Counted from the stretch's first letter, positions 51,261 to 60,205 are shown. The stretch: 64,000 nt of DNA from Halalkalibacter oceani (GCF_040544555.1 NZ_JBEPKD010000010.1:1-64000); one strand, 5' to 3'. The notes: generated by a model not told the origin, from the letters alone. Program-made: numbers and translations.

Positions 51261-52067
51261 TTAATTCCCCTCCTGTACGCTGTAATTCGGATGCCATTGC
51301 AACAGCCTTCTTTCCATAGCCCGGGCAATCACGTCCGACAGCTTGCCGAACAGGGCGTAAATAATCACGCTTAACACGACGATATCCATCTGCATAAATT
51401 CACGGGCGTTGGTCGCCATATAGCCAATGCCGGAATTGGAAGCGATTGTTTCGGCGACGATGAGGGTGAGCCACATCACGCCGAGTGAAAAGCGCAGGCC
51501 GACGATAATCGAAGGGAGCGCGGCCGGTAAAATCACCTTCCAAAAAAGTGAAAATCCTTTTAACCGGTAGACGATCCCCATTTCTTTTAACAGAGGATCG
51601 ACGTTTTTAATCCCATGGTACGTGTTTAAATAAATCGGGAAAAACACGCTGGAAGCAATCAGAATGACCTTCGATTCCTCTCCGATGCCAAACCAGACAA
51701 TCACAAGAGGAATAAGTGCCAGGTTCGGAATGTTGCGGATCATTTGCATCGACGTATCCAGTACTTGTTCCGCAAGCTTCCAGATTCCGTTGAGCAGTCC
51801 GAGTAGAAAGCCAATCCCTCCACCAATGGCAAATCCGTAAAAGGCTCTGCTCGCGCTTGATTGAATATAGTCGGGTAACAGGCCGGACTTCGTCAAGTCA
51901 ACGGCGGCTTCCAGAACACTGAGCGGCGCCGGCAAAATCCTTGTTGAAATGATGCCGAGCTGAGTCAGCAATTGCCAGGATACGAGAAAACCAACGGGCA
52001 GGCACCATGGGAGTATCTGATTCCGGAACCAGCCATTCTTTGCGATGAGCGGTTTAAGAATAGTCAA
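51261..52067 (-). CDS. ssuC: Sulfonate/sulfur ABC transporter permease
   Basis: The 268-aa permease has about six membrane helices and the coupling loop E-M-G-I-V-Y-R-L-K-G-F-S-L-F-W-K-V-I-L-P near 171-189. The TTG start at 52067 has AAGGAGG 8 nt upstream. It is the first gene of the unit ssuC-ssuB-ssuA-monooxygenase on the minus strand, behind a leader terminator. Confidence 0.9.
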   Translation of the reverse strand: MTILKPLIAKNGWFRNQILPWCLPVGFLVSWQLLTQLGIISTRILPAPLSVLEAAVDLTKSGLLPDYIQSSASRAFYGFAIGGGIGFLLGLLNGIWKLAEQVLDTSMQMIRNIPNLALIPLVIVWFGIGEESKVILIASSVFFPIYLNTYHGIKNVDPLLKEMGIVYRLKGFSLFWKVILPAALPSIIVGLRFSLGVMWLTLIVAETIASNSGIGYMATNAREFMQMDIVVLSVIIYALFGKLSDVIARAMERRLLQWHPNYSVQEGN

Positions 52068-52124
52068 ACGTCACACCTCCTTGATTATTTCATGTTAGCC
52101 TCATCAGCAACCCTTATTTTCAAC

Positions 52125-52160
52125 GAAAAAAGCACTCATTCCCGTGAGGAACAAGTGCTT
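52125..52160 (-). terminator. Leader terminator before ssuC
   Basis: On the minus strand AAGCACT (52160-52154) pairs with AGTGCTT (52136-52130) with an inner TTCC/GGGAA helix, then a T-run. It lies 58 bp before the ssuC start, between promoter and gene, so transcription of the sulfur unit must pass it. I recognise no S-box or T-box around it. Confidence 0.7.
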
Positions 52161-52221
52161 TCGGTCGACCGATCAGCTGGTTGAAAAATTTGAAATTTGC
52201 AAATTCGTGATGAGTAATCTT

Positions 52222-52251
52222 ATACTAAAACATACTAATCTGATTTGTCAA
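52222..52251 (-). promoter_or_regulatory. Promoter of the ssu unit
   Basis: On the minus strand TTGACA (52251-52246), an 18-bp spacer and TAGTAT (52227-52222) form a promoter with a consensus -35. The strong core elements suggest that control acts mainly at the leader terminator or through a repressor. Confidence 0.55.
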
Positions 52252-52379
52252 GTGTGTTTTAATGAATATAGTGTCCTTCTTTTCCCATCGGATGAAAATC
52301 GACTTGTAAAAAGGAAATACTTACCGCTATACTAGCCTTGAGTTGAATGCTGGTTTTAAGCAAGAAGGAGGGGGAGCGT

Positions 52380-53525
52380 GTGGCGGCTTTTTGGATGTGG
52401 CTGATGCTGCTGATGGTGGCGTGGATTCTGGCAATAAACGGCTATGCCGAACCGGTTCATGCGATGCCGGAAAGAATTGCAGGGGCTGCCGGCTTTTTTG
52501 CCTTGTTTTTTCTTTCCCCGCTTTTTAGGAAGCAGGAAGGGCGCTTTACCGCTTTATTAGCTTGTGCCGCGGTAATGGCTATCGCCGCTCTATGGCCGGA
52601 GCAAGAAGGCGCCGTTAACCCTTATCCTTTACTTGTTTTTACGATGATCGCGGGAAAGGCTGTCTATCGCTTGAAGGCTGTTCAGTCTGCTTTGATTGGC
52701 GGGCTGCTATTGCTCGGTTCGATTCTTCCTGCCTTTTTCGGCTACTCCGTCTTTCATCCGCTGTTTCTTCTCGTTTACAGCGTGATGCTCGGAGCGGCAT
52801 TTGTGATGTATCGCCGCTTGTTTCTGAAAGTCTCAGACGTTACGCTGCGAAATGAGGCTTTGCTTAGTGAGTTCCGCAGAATGAAGCGGCAGCTTGTGGC
52901 GGGCGAAAAGCTGGCGAGGCAGGAGGAGCGCGGGCAAATTGCCAGGGATATTCATGATTCTGTCGGCCATAAGCTGACGGCCCTGCTCATGCAATTGGAA
53001 GTATTTCGGCTGGAGGCTGCCGACGGGACGAAGGAGAGAGTGAATGAGCTGAAGCAATTGGCGAAAGAAAGCCTGGAGGAAACACGCAATGCGGTGAAGA
53101 CATTGAAGGAGGATGATATGGCTGGATTATCGGCTATCATCAGCTTAATCCGCCGGCTGGAGGCCGAGAGCTATCTTCGCATTCATATGTCGGTGAAGCA
53201 CGGCGCTTTCACGGCGCCGCTGAGCAACGAGCAGGCAACAGTCGTTTACCGGGCTGTTCAGGAAGCGCTGACGAATGTGATGAAGCACGCGAAAAAGAAA
53301 GAAGCCACTATCTTATTTGAAGCCCCCGCGGGAACAGTTTTTCGTTTTGAAGTGGCGAATGTGACAGATGATGAGCAGCTTTCCTTTAGAGAGGGGTTTG
53401 GTTTATCCTCGATGAGAGAGCGGGTCGAGCAGGCGGGCGGCCATTTGGACATACGGCATTATAATGGGAGTTTTATTGTACGTGGTACGTTGCCATTGCT
53501 GCAAAAAGGGAGGGATAGGGAATGA
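52380..53525 (+). CDS. Sensor histidine kinase, NarL-type two-component system (LnrJ-like)
   Basis: The 381-aa kinase has about six N-terminal membrane helices (residues 4-145) with no large extracellular domain, the intramembrane-sensing type. A linker (150-185) leads to the HisKA_3 phosphoacceptor R-D-I-H-D-S-V-G-H (His192) and an HATPase domain (about 285-380; A-L-T-N-V-M-K-H near 300-307, G-F-G-L-S-S-M-R-E-R-V near 345-355). GTG 52380 has AAGGAGG 9 nt upstream. It overlaps the response regulator gene (ATGA). Confidence 0.9.
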   Translation: MAAFWMWLMLLMVAWILAINGYAEPVHAMPERIAGAAGFFALFFLSPLFRKQEGRFTALLACAAVMAIAALWPEQEGAVNPYPLLVFTMIAGKAVYRLKAVQSALIGGLLLLGSILPAFFGYSVFHPLFLLVYSVMLGAAFVMYRRLFLKVSDVTLRNEALLSEFRRMKRQLVAGEKLARQEERGQIARDIHDSVGHKLTALLMQLEVFRLEAADGTKERVNELKQLAKESLEETRNAVKTLKEDDMAGLSAIISLIRRLEAESYLRIHMSVKHGAFTAPLSNEQATVVYRAVQEALTNVMKHAKKKEATILFEAPAGTVFRFEVANVTDDEQLSFREGFGLSSMRERVEQAGGHLDIRHYNGSFIVRGTLPLLQKGRDRE

Positions 53526-54157
53526 TTCGGATTTTGTTGGCGGAGGATCAGGGAATGGTGCGCCAAGGCTTGAAAATGATGATCGAAACCGATCCTGAGC
53601 TTACGGTCGCCGGCGAGGCAAGCGATGGAAAAAGCGCCGTCGCTCTCTGTGAAAAGCATCTATTCGATCTCGTCATCCTCGATATCCGGATGCCGGTCAT
53701 GGACGGACTGGAAGCGGCGAGGATCATTCATTCGCGCTGGCCGGAGCAGAAGATGCTGATTCTGACAACATTTAATGATGAGCAATATGCACTGGAGGCG
53801 TTAAAGGCCGGGGCGAGAGGATACATGCTCAAAAATGCGGAGCCTGAAGAATTCATTCGTGCGATCCGCAGCTGTTTAGCGGGCGGGATCATGCTGCAGG
53901 ATCAGGTGGCGGCGAAGGTGATGCCAAAGCTGATTGACGAAAGAGCCGAGGCGGAAAGCCCCGATCCGTCTCTGACGCCACGTGAGCTTGAGATTATTCG
54001 CAAAGTTGGAGAGGGAAGAAGCAATAAGGAAATTGCAAATGAACTAGGCTTATCTGTCGGCACGATCAAAAACCAGATTAGTGTCATTTTAGATAAACTG
54101 GAGCTAAGAGACCGAACACAGCTGGCGATTTACGCAATTCGCAGAAAAATTGTGTAG
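53522..54157 (+). CDS. Response regulator, NarL/LuxR type (LnrK-like)
   Basis: The 211-aa regulator has a receiver domain (1-120; acidic pocket A-E-D-Q, phospho-acceptor Asp54 in V-I-L-D-I-R-M-P) and a C-terminal LuxR helix-turn-helix (about 146-208; L-T-P-R-E-L-E-I-I-R-K-V-G-E-G-R-S-N-K-E-I-A, written as residues). It likely binds the 14-bp palindrome at 54254-54267 before the ABC exporter genes. Confidence 0.92.
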   Translation: MIRILLAEDQGMVRQGLKMMIETDPELTVAGEASDGKSAVALCEKHLFDLVILDIRMPVMDGLEAARIIHSRWPEQKMLILTTFNDEQYALEALKAGARGYMLKNAEPEEFIRAIRSCLAGGIMLQDQVAAKVMPKLIDERAEAESPDPSLTPRELEIIRKVGEGRSNKEIANELGLSVGTIKNQISVILDKLELRDRTQLAIYAIRRKIV

Positions 54158-54166
54158 CAGCCATAT

Positions 54167-54212
54167 AGGGGATTCCTTGCACGCCGAGGCGGCGGTTGAA
54201 GGAATTCCTTTT
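54167..54212 (+). terminator. Terminator after the response regulator gene
   Basis: GGATTCCTT pairs with AAGGAATTCC (one bulge) around a long inner loop with a second GC stem, followed by TTTTTG. It separates the two-component genes from the ABC exporter genes, which need their own promoter. Confidence 0.65.
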
Positions 54213-54253
54213 TGTTTTTCGAGGATTCGAGGCAGGGCGCTGTTTCTAAGAAA

Positions 54254-54267
54254 ATGACTTAAGTCAT
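54254..54267. promoter_or_regulatory. Palindromic response-regulator operator
   Basis: ATGACTTAAGTCAT is a 14-bp perfect palindrome in the gap between the response regulator and the ABC exporter. It sits about 55 bp before a TACAAT -10 candidate (54323-54328) that lacks a -35, which fits activation by a NarL-type regulator. Confidence 0.6.
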
Positions 54268-54367
54268 GAAAAAAGCGATAAAGCAATGACGGAGGATAGT
54301 AGGCAGCGGACCGTCGGCGCCTTACAATAAAGGCACAAGGTAAGGATGGAAGAAGGAGGTAGGGTTG

Positions 54368-55300
54368 ATGCTGGAAACGGAGGAGCTATCAAAAAGCTTT
54401 AAAGGAATCACGGCGGTGGAAGGGGTTAACATTTATATGGAAAAGGGGGAGTCGATCGGCTTGCTCGGACCAAATGGAGCAGGAAAGTCGACGACGATTT
54501 CGATGATTTCATCTTTGCTGCGGCCTGATTCAGGCGACGTCCGGCTTTATGGAAAAAGTGTGATTCAGGAGCCGAACACGATTCGCCGCGTGTTGGGGAT
54601 GGTGCCGCAGGAAATCGCTTTGTATCAAGAGCTGACCGCTTATGAAAACCTGAAATTTTTTGGCCGGATCTACGGATTGCGGGGCAAGCAGCTTGAAGCA
54701 AAAATACAGGAGGTGCTGGAGCTGGTCGGCTTGACGGATCGGCAAAAGCAGCTCGTCCGCACTTACTCGGGCGGTATGCAACGACGCGTAAATATGGCGG
54801 CGGCGATGCTCCATAATCCTGAAATTTTGATAATGGATGAACCGACCGTCGGGATCGACCCGCAATCAAGAAGTCATATTCTTGAAATGGTAAGGGAGCT
54901 GAATCAGAAACAGGGGCTGGCGGTGCTGTACACCAGTCATTACATGGAGGAAGTAGAGCGCCTCTGCGACCGCTTATATATTATGGATCATGGTCGGGTA
55001 ATCGCGGCGGGGACAAAGGAAGAGCTGAAAAGTATTTTATCAGGAGAGGAAGCGATTCTGATTGATTTAGAACGGCCAAATGGCGGGTTATTTAACGAGC
55101 TGGAAGCCAATCAAGCTATCATTCAAACGATTGAAACGGAAAAAGGGCTTAAACTGATTGTCCCGAAAGGAAGCAAAATGCTCGCTGAAATCTTTCAGGC
55201 GGCTGAACGGCACGATGCTCAGATTTTGCGCGTCAATGTCCAGGTTCCGACATTGGAGGATGTATTCTTGCATTTGACGGGACGGAAGCTGCGAGACTAG
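54368..55300 (+). CDS. ABC exporter ATPase (LnrL-like)
   Basis: The 310-aa ATPase has Walker A G-P-N-G-A-G-K-S-T (about 36-44), Q-loop V-P-Q-E-I, signature Y-S-G-G-M-Q-R-R (about 135-142) and Walker B I-L-I-M-D-E-P-T-V-G-I-D (about 154-165). The C-terminal extension ends L-E-D-V-F-L-H-L-T-G-R, typical of drug-resistance DrrA/LnrL-type ATPases. AAGGAGG is 8 nt before ATG 54368. Confidence 0.9.
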   Translation: MLETEELSKSFKGITAVEGVNIYMEKGESIGLLGPNGAGKSTTISMISSLLRPDSGDVRLYGKSVIQEPNTIRRVLGMVPQEIALYQELTAYENLKFFGRIYGLRGKQLEAKIQEVLELVGLTDRQKQLVRTYSGGMQRRVNMAAAMLHNPEILIMDEPTVGIDPQSRSHILEMVRELNQKQGLAVLYTSHYMEEVERLCDRLYIMDHGRVIAAGTKEELKSILSGEEAILIDLERPNGGLFNELEANQAIIQTIETEKGLKLIVPKGSKMLAEIFQAAERHDAQILRVNVQVPTLEDVFLHLTGRKLRD

Positions 55301-55313
55301 AGGAGGAAAAAAA

Positions 55314-56579
55314 ATGATAGATATGCTGAAAAAGGACTTCCTCACCTTGATTCGTGATCGGACAGAGCTGCTCATTTTGCTGTTTATGCCGATTTTATTA
55401 ATTACGATATTAGGATTTGCGTTAAAGGGCGTGATGGAAGGTGATGTCGCACAATTTGAGATAAAGGCGGCGATTGTCCAGCATGATCAGGCCGAGCATG
55501 GAATAGAGAGATTTCATACAATGCTGGATGAAAGGGATTATCCGGAAAATGTCGCTGCTGAATGGAAGGAGCTGGCGGCGGAAGTCAGTCCGTATCAGCT
55601 GCTGACGGGGCTGTTTGACGATCATCTCGGTGGAGCGGTCGAGCTTATCGCGATGGAGCCGGACGAAGCCGGGAGCGCCTTAACGGAAGGAGAGATCGCC
55701 GCCGTTTTGACGATACCGGAAAATTTCACTTTTGATTCCTTGCAGAAAATGCTACTGAATGAAGGTGATGGGAGTCAATTGGAAATAACCGTCCATGAAT
55801 ACGGCTCTATATATGCGGGCATTTTTTCTGATATCATTGATCGTTTTGTTAACCATCTTAATTTTGAGACGGCGCTCGCTTTCGCGGTCGGAGAAAGGAC
55901 AGATTTCTCCGTAGAAGCGTTACGTCCAGGAGGGATCGAGACAGTAACGGAACGGGAGCCGGTCACCTCGTTTCAGTACTATACGATCGGGATGGCGGTC
56001 ATGTTCGTTTTATATGTGGGCGCCACTCTTTCCAGTAAAGCGTTCGTCGAAAAAAAGCAGCATGCGTTGAACCGGATTTTGCTTTCCGGAATCTCGGTTT
56101 ATAAATACTTGGCGGGAAAATGTATTTCAGCTGTCGTCATTTCCTATATTCAGACGGTGGTTTTGTTCGGCTTTTCCGCCTTGGCTTTTGGGGGATACCA
56201 GCATACGGCCGAATTCTGGCTTGGTCTTGGATTGATTGCTTTTATCGTCTCTATCTGTATCGGCGCGATTGCCGTTCTGCTGACAACGATCGTGATTCGC
56301 TTTGAGAGTGACACGGTTTCCCATATTTTTGCCGGCGGAATGGTGAGCCTGTTCGCCTTTGTTGGCGGGAGCTTCTTTCCGACCGCTGTATTGCCGGAGT
56401 TTGTCACCGCCATCGGCGGCTGGACGCCAAATGGCGCCGCTCTGACCGCCTATCTTCAATTGATGCAGGGGTTTGCGATGAGTGAGCTGCTTGTGCCGCT
56501 CAGCAGGATCGCCGGTTTTGCGCTACTGTTGTTAATCGCCAGTGTCATGATTTACCCGGGGAGGTCGATGTCATCATGA
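55314..56579 (+). CDS. ABC-2 type exporter permease (LnrM-like)
   Basis: The 421-aa permease has one N-terminal helix (L-L-I-L-L-F-M-P-I-L-L-I-T-I-L-G-F, about 18-34), an extracellular domain of about 190 residues and five or six C-terminal helices (from about 228). This is the ABC-2 membrane family layout. AGGAGG is 7 nt before ATG 55314. It overlaps the next permease gene (ATGA), so the two probably form a heterodimer. Confidence 0.88.
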   Translation: MIDMLKKDFLTLIRDRTELLILLFMPILLITILGFALKGVMEGDVAQFEIKAAIVQHDQAEHGIERFHTMLDERDYPENVAAEWKELAAEVSPYQLLTGLFDDHLGGAVELIAMEPDEAGSALTEGEIAAVLTIPENFTFDSLQKMLLNEGDGSQLEITVHEYGSIYAGIFSDIIDRFVNHLNFETALAFAVGERTDFSVEALRPGGIETVTEREPVTSFQYYTIGMAVMFVLYVGATLSSKAFVEKKQHALNRILLSGISVYKYLAGKCISAVVISYIQTVVLFGFSALAFGGYQHTAEFWLGLGLIAFIVSICIGAIAVLLTTIVIRFESDTVSHIFAGGMVSLFAFVGGSFFPTAVLPEFVTAIGGWTPNGAALTAYLQLMQGFAMSELLVPLSRIAGFALLLLIASVMIYPGRSMSS

Positions 56580-57673
56580 AATCTGTTTTTTTGCTGCAAT
56601 GGCAGCGATTTAAAAGAGCGCCGGTCCTAGTCCTGTTTTTCTTTGGCCTGACATTATTGTTTGTGTTTTTTCTGGCGGGCTTCCGTTCAGAGAGTGAACT
56701 GACAGTTTACACATACGGTGATGAAACCCTTACAGTGGAGGAACGGGACGGCTGGTTGGAGAAATTAAATGAATCCGGCGCCTTGCGCTTTGTGTGGGTT
56801 GAGGAAGAAGAGGCAAGGCATGCTGTCGCCACAGGGATGGTAAGCTTGGCGCTTCGGCTTATGAAGGACGACTATCGTCTGCTAGTCGCTACTGATGAAC
56901 AAACCCACTATGTCGTTGACAGCTACGTCAATCAAGTATTCACCGAGGAACTGCGCATAAGACAGCTTGAGGCGTCAGAAAGAGCAGATATCCGCTCCGA
57001 AGTAGAGCGTTTTTTGACTGAACCTGTTCTTACGGTTTCCAGCACCTCGTTAGCTGGAGAGGATGGCGTTTTTCTTGATGAGGAGCGGCTGCATGTCTTA
57101 TTTGGGATGACGTTGTTTTTTTCGATCTATACGATTATGTTCAGTTTAATGAACGTCGCTGAGGAAAAACGGGAAGGGACATGGAATCGGCTGATTGTTT
57201 CGCCACTCCGTAAATGGCAGGTCTACACCGGCCATCTTCTCTATTGCTTTATCATTGGCTTCCTGCAGATTGTGGCGGTTTTCTTCATTTTCTACTATCT
57301 GTTGGATTTTGAGCTTGGCAATCGCTTTGGTACCATGCTGATTGTCATTGGCTGCTATGTGTTTGCGATTGTGGCTTTAGGAATGCTGCTCATTGGTCTC
57401 GTCAGAACATCCCAGCAGCTTCAGGCGGTTATTCCGATCACATCGACAGCGATTGCGATGCTGGGCGGTGCCTTTTGGCCGATTGAGATCGTGACGAATG
57501 AAGTGATGTTGCTTCTCGCACAGGCGATGCCGATTTTCTATGCGATGGAAGGTCTGAAAGGAGCGTCGCTCTACCAGTATGGCGTCGGCGAAATTGCCAC
57601 CCCGTTATCGTTTCTGCTGCTTATCGGCGTAATCTGTATGGGGATCGGCATCAATTTGATGGAGCGGAAATAG
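56576..57673 (+). CDS. ABC-2 type exporter permease (LnrN-like)
   Basis: The 365-aa permease has the same plan: an N-terminal helix (V-L-V-L-F-F-F-G-L-T-L-L-F-V-F-F), an extracellular domain to about residue 175 and six C-terminal helices. N-V-A-E-E-K-R-E-G-T-W-N-R-L near 194-207 is the coupling loop typical of ABC-2 permeases. With the ATPase and the other permease it completes an LnrLMN-type exporter. Confidence 0.88.
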   Translation: MKSVFLLQWQRFKRAPVLVLFFFGLTLLFVFFLAGFRSESELTVYTYGDETLTVEERDGWLEKLNESGALRFVWVEEEEARHAVATGMVSLALRLMKDDYRLLVATDEQTHYVVDSYVNQVFTEELRIRQLEASERADIRSEVERFLTEPVLTVSSTSLAGEDGVFLDEERLHVLFGMTLFFSIYTIMFSLMNVAEEKREGTWNRLIVSPLRKWQVYTGHLLYCFIIGFLQIVAVFFIFYYLLDFELGNRFGTMLIVIGCYVFAIVALGMLLIGLVRTSQQLQAVIPITSTAIAMLGGAFWPIEIVTNEVMLLLAQAMPIFYAMEGLKGASLYQYGVGEIATPLSFLLLIGVICMGIGINLMERK

Positions 57674-57736
57674 GAAAGGGCCCGGGCAAGGTCATCTGAA
57701 ATGTTGGAAAAAGCTAATGTGGAAGGAAGCAGATCA

Positions 57737-58534
57737 ATGAAAATGACAGCGACAGTAGTCAGAATCGGAATTGTAATGTTGCTAGGCATTGCCGTTTGGA
57801 ATTTTGTTATTTACATTAGCGACGTGACGTCCGGAGAAGAATACAGTCGCTTAAACCATTTCTTCATTGCTCTCCTTACTACTTTTTTCACTATTGCTCT
57901 TTTAGGAATCGTATGTAGAATTGATAACATTTCGTGGAAAAACCTTGGTCAGGCATCACTTCGAACAAACATCTTTTCATTTTTTGTCGGCTTTCTTCTC
58001 TGGACAATTCCTGCATTAGTCGGTTTAGTTATTTGTCTCATGCTTGGCTGGGTTGACATAACATTCCATACGGACTTTAATGCCTTGTTGCTGAGCATCC
58101 TGATTTTATTCATTACTGTATTTTTGATGGAGGCATTGCCTGAAGAGCTTATTTTTAGAGGGTATATCTATCGTTACTTACATGTATCATTTCCCCATTG
58201 GCTCACGGTCATCTTGCAATCACTTTTGTTCACATTATTTGCTTTCTTTATAGGAGCGATGTATTCTGTGGAGCAAATTCAATTTATTCCTGGTTTCGCG
58301 TTTATTTTAGGGTATTTCAGAGCTGTGTCAGGAAACGTTTGGACATCAATTGGCTTTCATGTGGCGATCATGACCGCGACTCAAATATTAAATCCTTCTC
58401 ATGGTCATTTTGATGTTAGTGGATTGTTTACACTTCGTTTTTTTGCTTTTATTTTACTGCCGAGTACAATTGGTGCGATTGCATTAGCGTTCATTTATCC
58501 CCATCACAAGTGGAGCCATAAAGCACCTACATGA
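57737..58534 (+). CDS. CPBP-family intramembrane metalloprotease
   Basis: The 265-aa protein has about seven or eight membrane helices. The CPBP motif is E-A-L-P-E-E-L-I-F-R-G-Y (EExxxR), with a conserved His in G-F-H-V-A-I-M near 206-212. ATG 57737 has GGAAGGAAG upstream; ATG 57701 is in frame without a good site. A+T content by eye is higher than in the preceding genes. Bacterial CPBP proteins include bacteriocin-immunity and pheromone-processing enzymes; it may be linked to the neighbouring exporter (inference). Confidence 0.82.
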   Translation: MKMTATVVRIGIVMLLGIAVWNFVIYISDVTSGEEYSRLNHFFIALLTTFFTIALLGIVCRIDNISWKNLGQASLRTNIFSFFVGFLLWTIPALVGLVICLMLGWVDITFHTDFNALLLSILILFITVFLMEALPEELIFRGYIYRYLHVSFPHWLTVILQSLLFTLFAFFIGAMYSVEQIQFIPGFAFILGYFRAVSGNVWTSIGFHVAIMTATQILNPSHGHFDVSGLFTLRFFAFILLPSTIGAIALAFIYPHHKWSHKAPT

Positions 58535-58650
58535 TATGCAATGGCTTACTCGCCAATCGGTCAAAGCTAGTTTTGGCATAACTTCTTTCGTCGTTGTAGT
58601 AAAATAAAAGGGAGAATGCATGACAGATGAGAGGAAAGGAATTGACGAAA

Positions 58651-59292
58651 ATGAAGCAAGTAAACAGTTATATTGACTCGGTTTTCTACAGTCAGGATCG
58701 ACTATTGGAGGAAGTGATTTCTTCCATTCAGGAAAACGGCATGCCTGCGATTTCCGTCTCTCCTTCTACCGGAAAATTGCTGACGCTGCTCGTGTCGATC
58801 ACGGGAGCGAAGCATGTGCTGGAAATCGGTGCCCTTGGAGGATACAGCGGAATTTGTCTTGCCAGAGGCTTCGGGAAAGAAGGAACATTAACCTCGCTCG
58901 AATTAAAAGAAAGCTATGCAGAACTGGCCCATGAAAATGTGACAAAAGCGGGCTATGGCGGGCAGGTTTCTTATCTTACCGGACCGGCTTTGCAAAGTCT
59001 CGAAACGTTGGCTGAGGAAGAGAAACGCTTTGATTTTTTCTTCATTGATGCTGATAAAGAGAATTACGAGAATTACGTAGAAGCCTGCATTAGATTAGCT
59101 GAACCGGGCGCATTAATTGTTTCTGATAATGTTCTTGCGGCAGGCAGTGTAATCGACGACACCGTTACACCGAAACGTTATACGGAATGTATGAAGAAAT
59201 TTAATCATTTTGTAGCTGAACATCCTCAATTGGAGTCGGTGCTGATCCCGATTGGAGATGGGTTGACTCTTTCGAGGGTGAGGAAAGAGTAG
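58651..59292 (+). CDS. SAM-dependent O-methyltransferase (family 3, catechol/caffeoyl-CoA type)
   Basis: The 213-aa protein has the class I methyltransferase fold: V-L-E-I-G-A-L-G-G-Y-S-G near 55-66 (SAM loop), L-T-S-L-E-L near 79-84 and F-D-F-F-F-I-D-A-D-K-E-N-Y near 127-139, with the metal-ligand Asp/Asn of O-methyltransferase family 3, then V-S-D-N-V-L near 157-162. ATG 58651 has AAAGGA 9 nt upstream. Substrate unknown; relatives methylate catechols. Confidence 0.88.
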   Translation: MKQVNSYIDSVFYSQDRLLEEVISSIQENGMPAISVSPSTGKLLTLLVSITGAKHVLEIGALGGYSGICLARGFGKEGTLTSLELKESYAELAHENVTKAGYGGQVSYLTGPALQSLETLAEEEKRFDFFFIDADKENYENYVEACIRLAEPGALIVSDNVLAAGSVIDDTVTPKRYTECMKKFNHFVAEHPQLESVLIPIGDGLTLSRVRKE

Positions 59293-59295
59293 CGA

Positions 59296-59340
59296 AAAAA
59301 AGTCAGTCGTAGAGCCTTTTTGCTCATGGCTGACTTTTTT
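59296..59340 (+). terminator. Terminator after the O-methyltransferase gene
   Basis: The 11-bp stem AAAAAAGTCAG / CTGACTTTTTT (59296-59306 with 59330-59340) has an inner GAGC/GCTC stem and a T-run. Confidence 0.85.
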
Positions 59341-59379
59341 TAAAAGATAAGAAAGTATAAACATTTTCGGGATGATTCA

Positions 59380-59432
59380 GGGCGTCGGCTTCGCACGTCG
59401 CTTCTAAGAAAGGATGCTACGCGTTTTCTTAT
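59380..59432. repeat. Dispersed repeat element, copy 2
   Basis: This copy reads GGGCGTCGGCT directly followed by TCGCACGTCGCTTCTAAGAAA and a hairpin ending TTTTCTTAT. It matches copy 1 (50380-50498), which has 66 bp inserted between the two parts. It lies 12 bp beyond the 3' end of the minus-strand cupin gene and may serve as its terminator. Confidence 0.55.
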
Positions 59433-59444
59433 CACGTGCTTCTT

Positions 59445-60083
59445 CTACCACTTCGGATAATATGGATAGGATGTGTATGGATAAGGCTGGTACTGTGCCG
59501 GCATATAGCCCTGGGTCTGGTTGTGAGCCGGAGCAGTGCGATCGGCGTCTCTCGTACAGTCTGTTGTAGGTCCGATAAAGGTGGAAGGCTGAACAGGAGC
59601 CGTCGTTTGCGTCCATTCATTTTCGTCCATGCAGTAGGTGTGAGCCATGATGTTGGCAGGGGTGAGCTTCAAAAGATCAGAGCCAAGAATGACTTCAGGG
59701 ATTGGCGCGTCGAAGATCGCTAAAAGGTGGGTGTTATCCGCCGTAGCGACTTCATAATGCCACCAGGCTTGAGGAACATTTGCTACCTGTCTGGGCGTAA
59801 TCGGATAATGGAGAAACTCCTTTGTAAACGGGTTAAGCAGGGAAACCGTGGCGGCGCCGGAAATGCAATAGACTAATTCAGCCGCATTTTGATGATAATG
59901 TGGCTCAATCACATTATTCGTGCTGAGAAAAATATCAAGCAACGAGACATTTTCCAACGTATTTAATTGATTGGTGCTTAAAATGTTAATGTAATTTTGA
60001 CTGTCCTTATGCATCAGGTTACTTTGGTTGACATCAAACGCGAACTCAGTTGAAGGTGATGTGTAATCCATATAGGAAGCCAT
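59445..60083 (-). CDS. Cupin-domain protein with Tyr/Pro-rich tail
   Basis: The 212-aa protein has a single cupin domain (about 45-150): E-P-H-Y-H-Q-N-A-A-E-L-V-Y-C-I-S-G near 60-76 gives the metal-binding His and Glu residues, and P-Q-A-W-W-H-Y near 105-111 the second motif. The last 25 residues are rich in Tyr and Pro (Y-P-Y-T-S-Y-P-Y-Y-P-K-W). Such tails are common in spore-coat proteins, so a coat or surface role is possible. AGGAGG precedes the ATG. Function unknown. Confidence 0.75.
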   Translation of the reverse strand: MASYMDYTSPSTEFAFDVNQSNLMHKDSQNYINILSTNQLNTLENVSLLDIFLSTNNVIEPHYHQNAAELVYCISGAATVSLLNPFTKEFLHYPITPRQVANVPQAWWHYEVATADNTHLLAIFDAPIPEVILGSDLLKLTPANIMAHTYCMDENEWTQTTAPVQPSTFIGPTTDCTRDADRTAPAHNQTQGYMPAQYQPYPYTSYPYYPKW

Positions 60084-60205
60084 TGATTATCCTCCTGCCT
60101 TTTCTATCAAGTACGATGAAGCTTATCTTCGGCATACTATGCGTCAAGCGTCTCGCCTGTGCATGTACCCAATTGGCGGAGGAAAGGAGACGATACATTG
60201 CCCTT

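Noticed and set aside
52068..52250. S-box or T-box riboswitch in the ssu leader
   Set aside because: The conserved S-box core and the T-box GGTGGAACC sequence are absent; only a plain terminator hairpin is visible.
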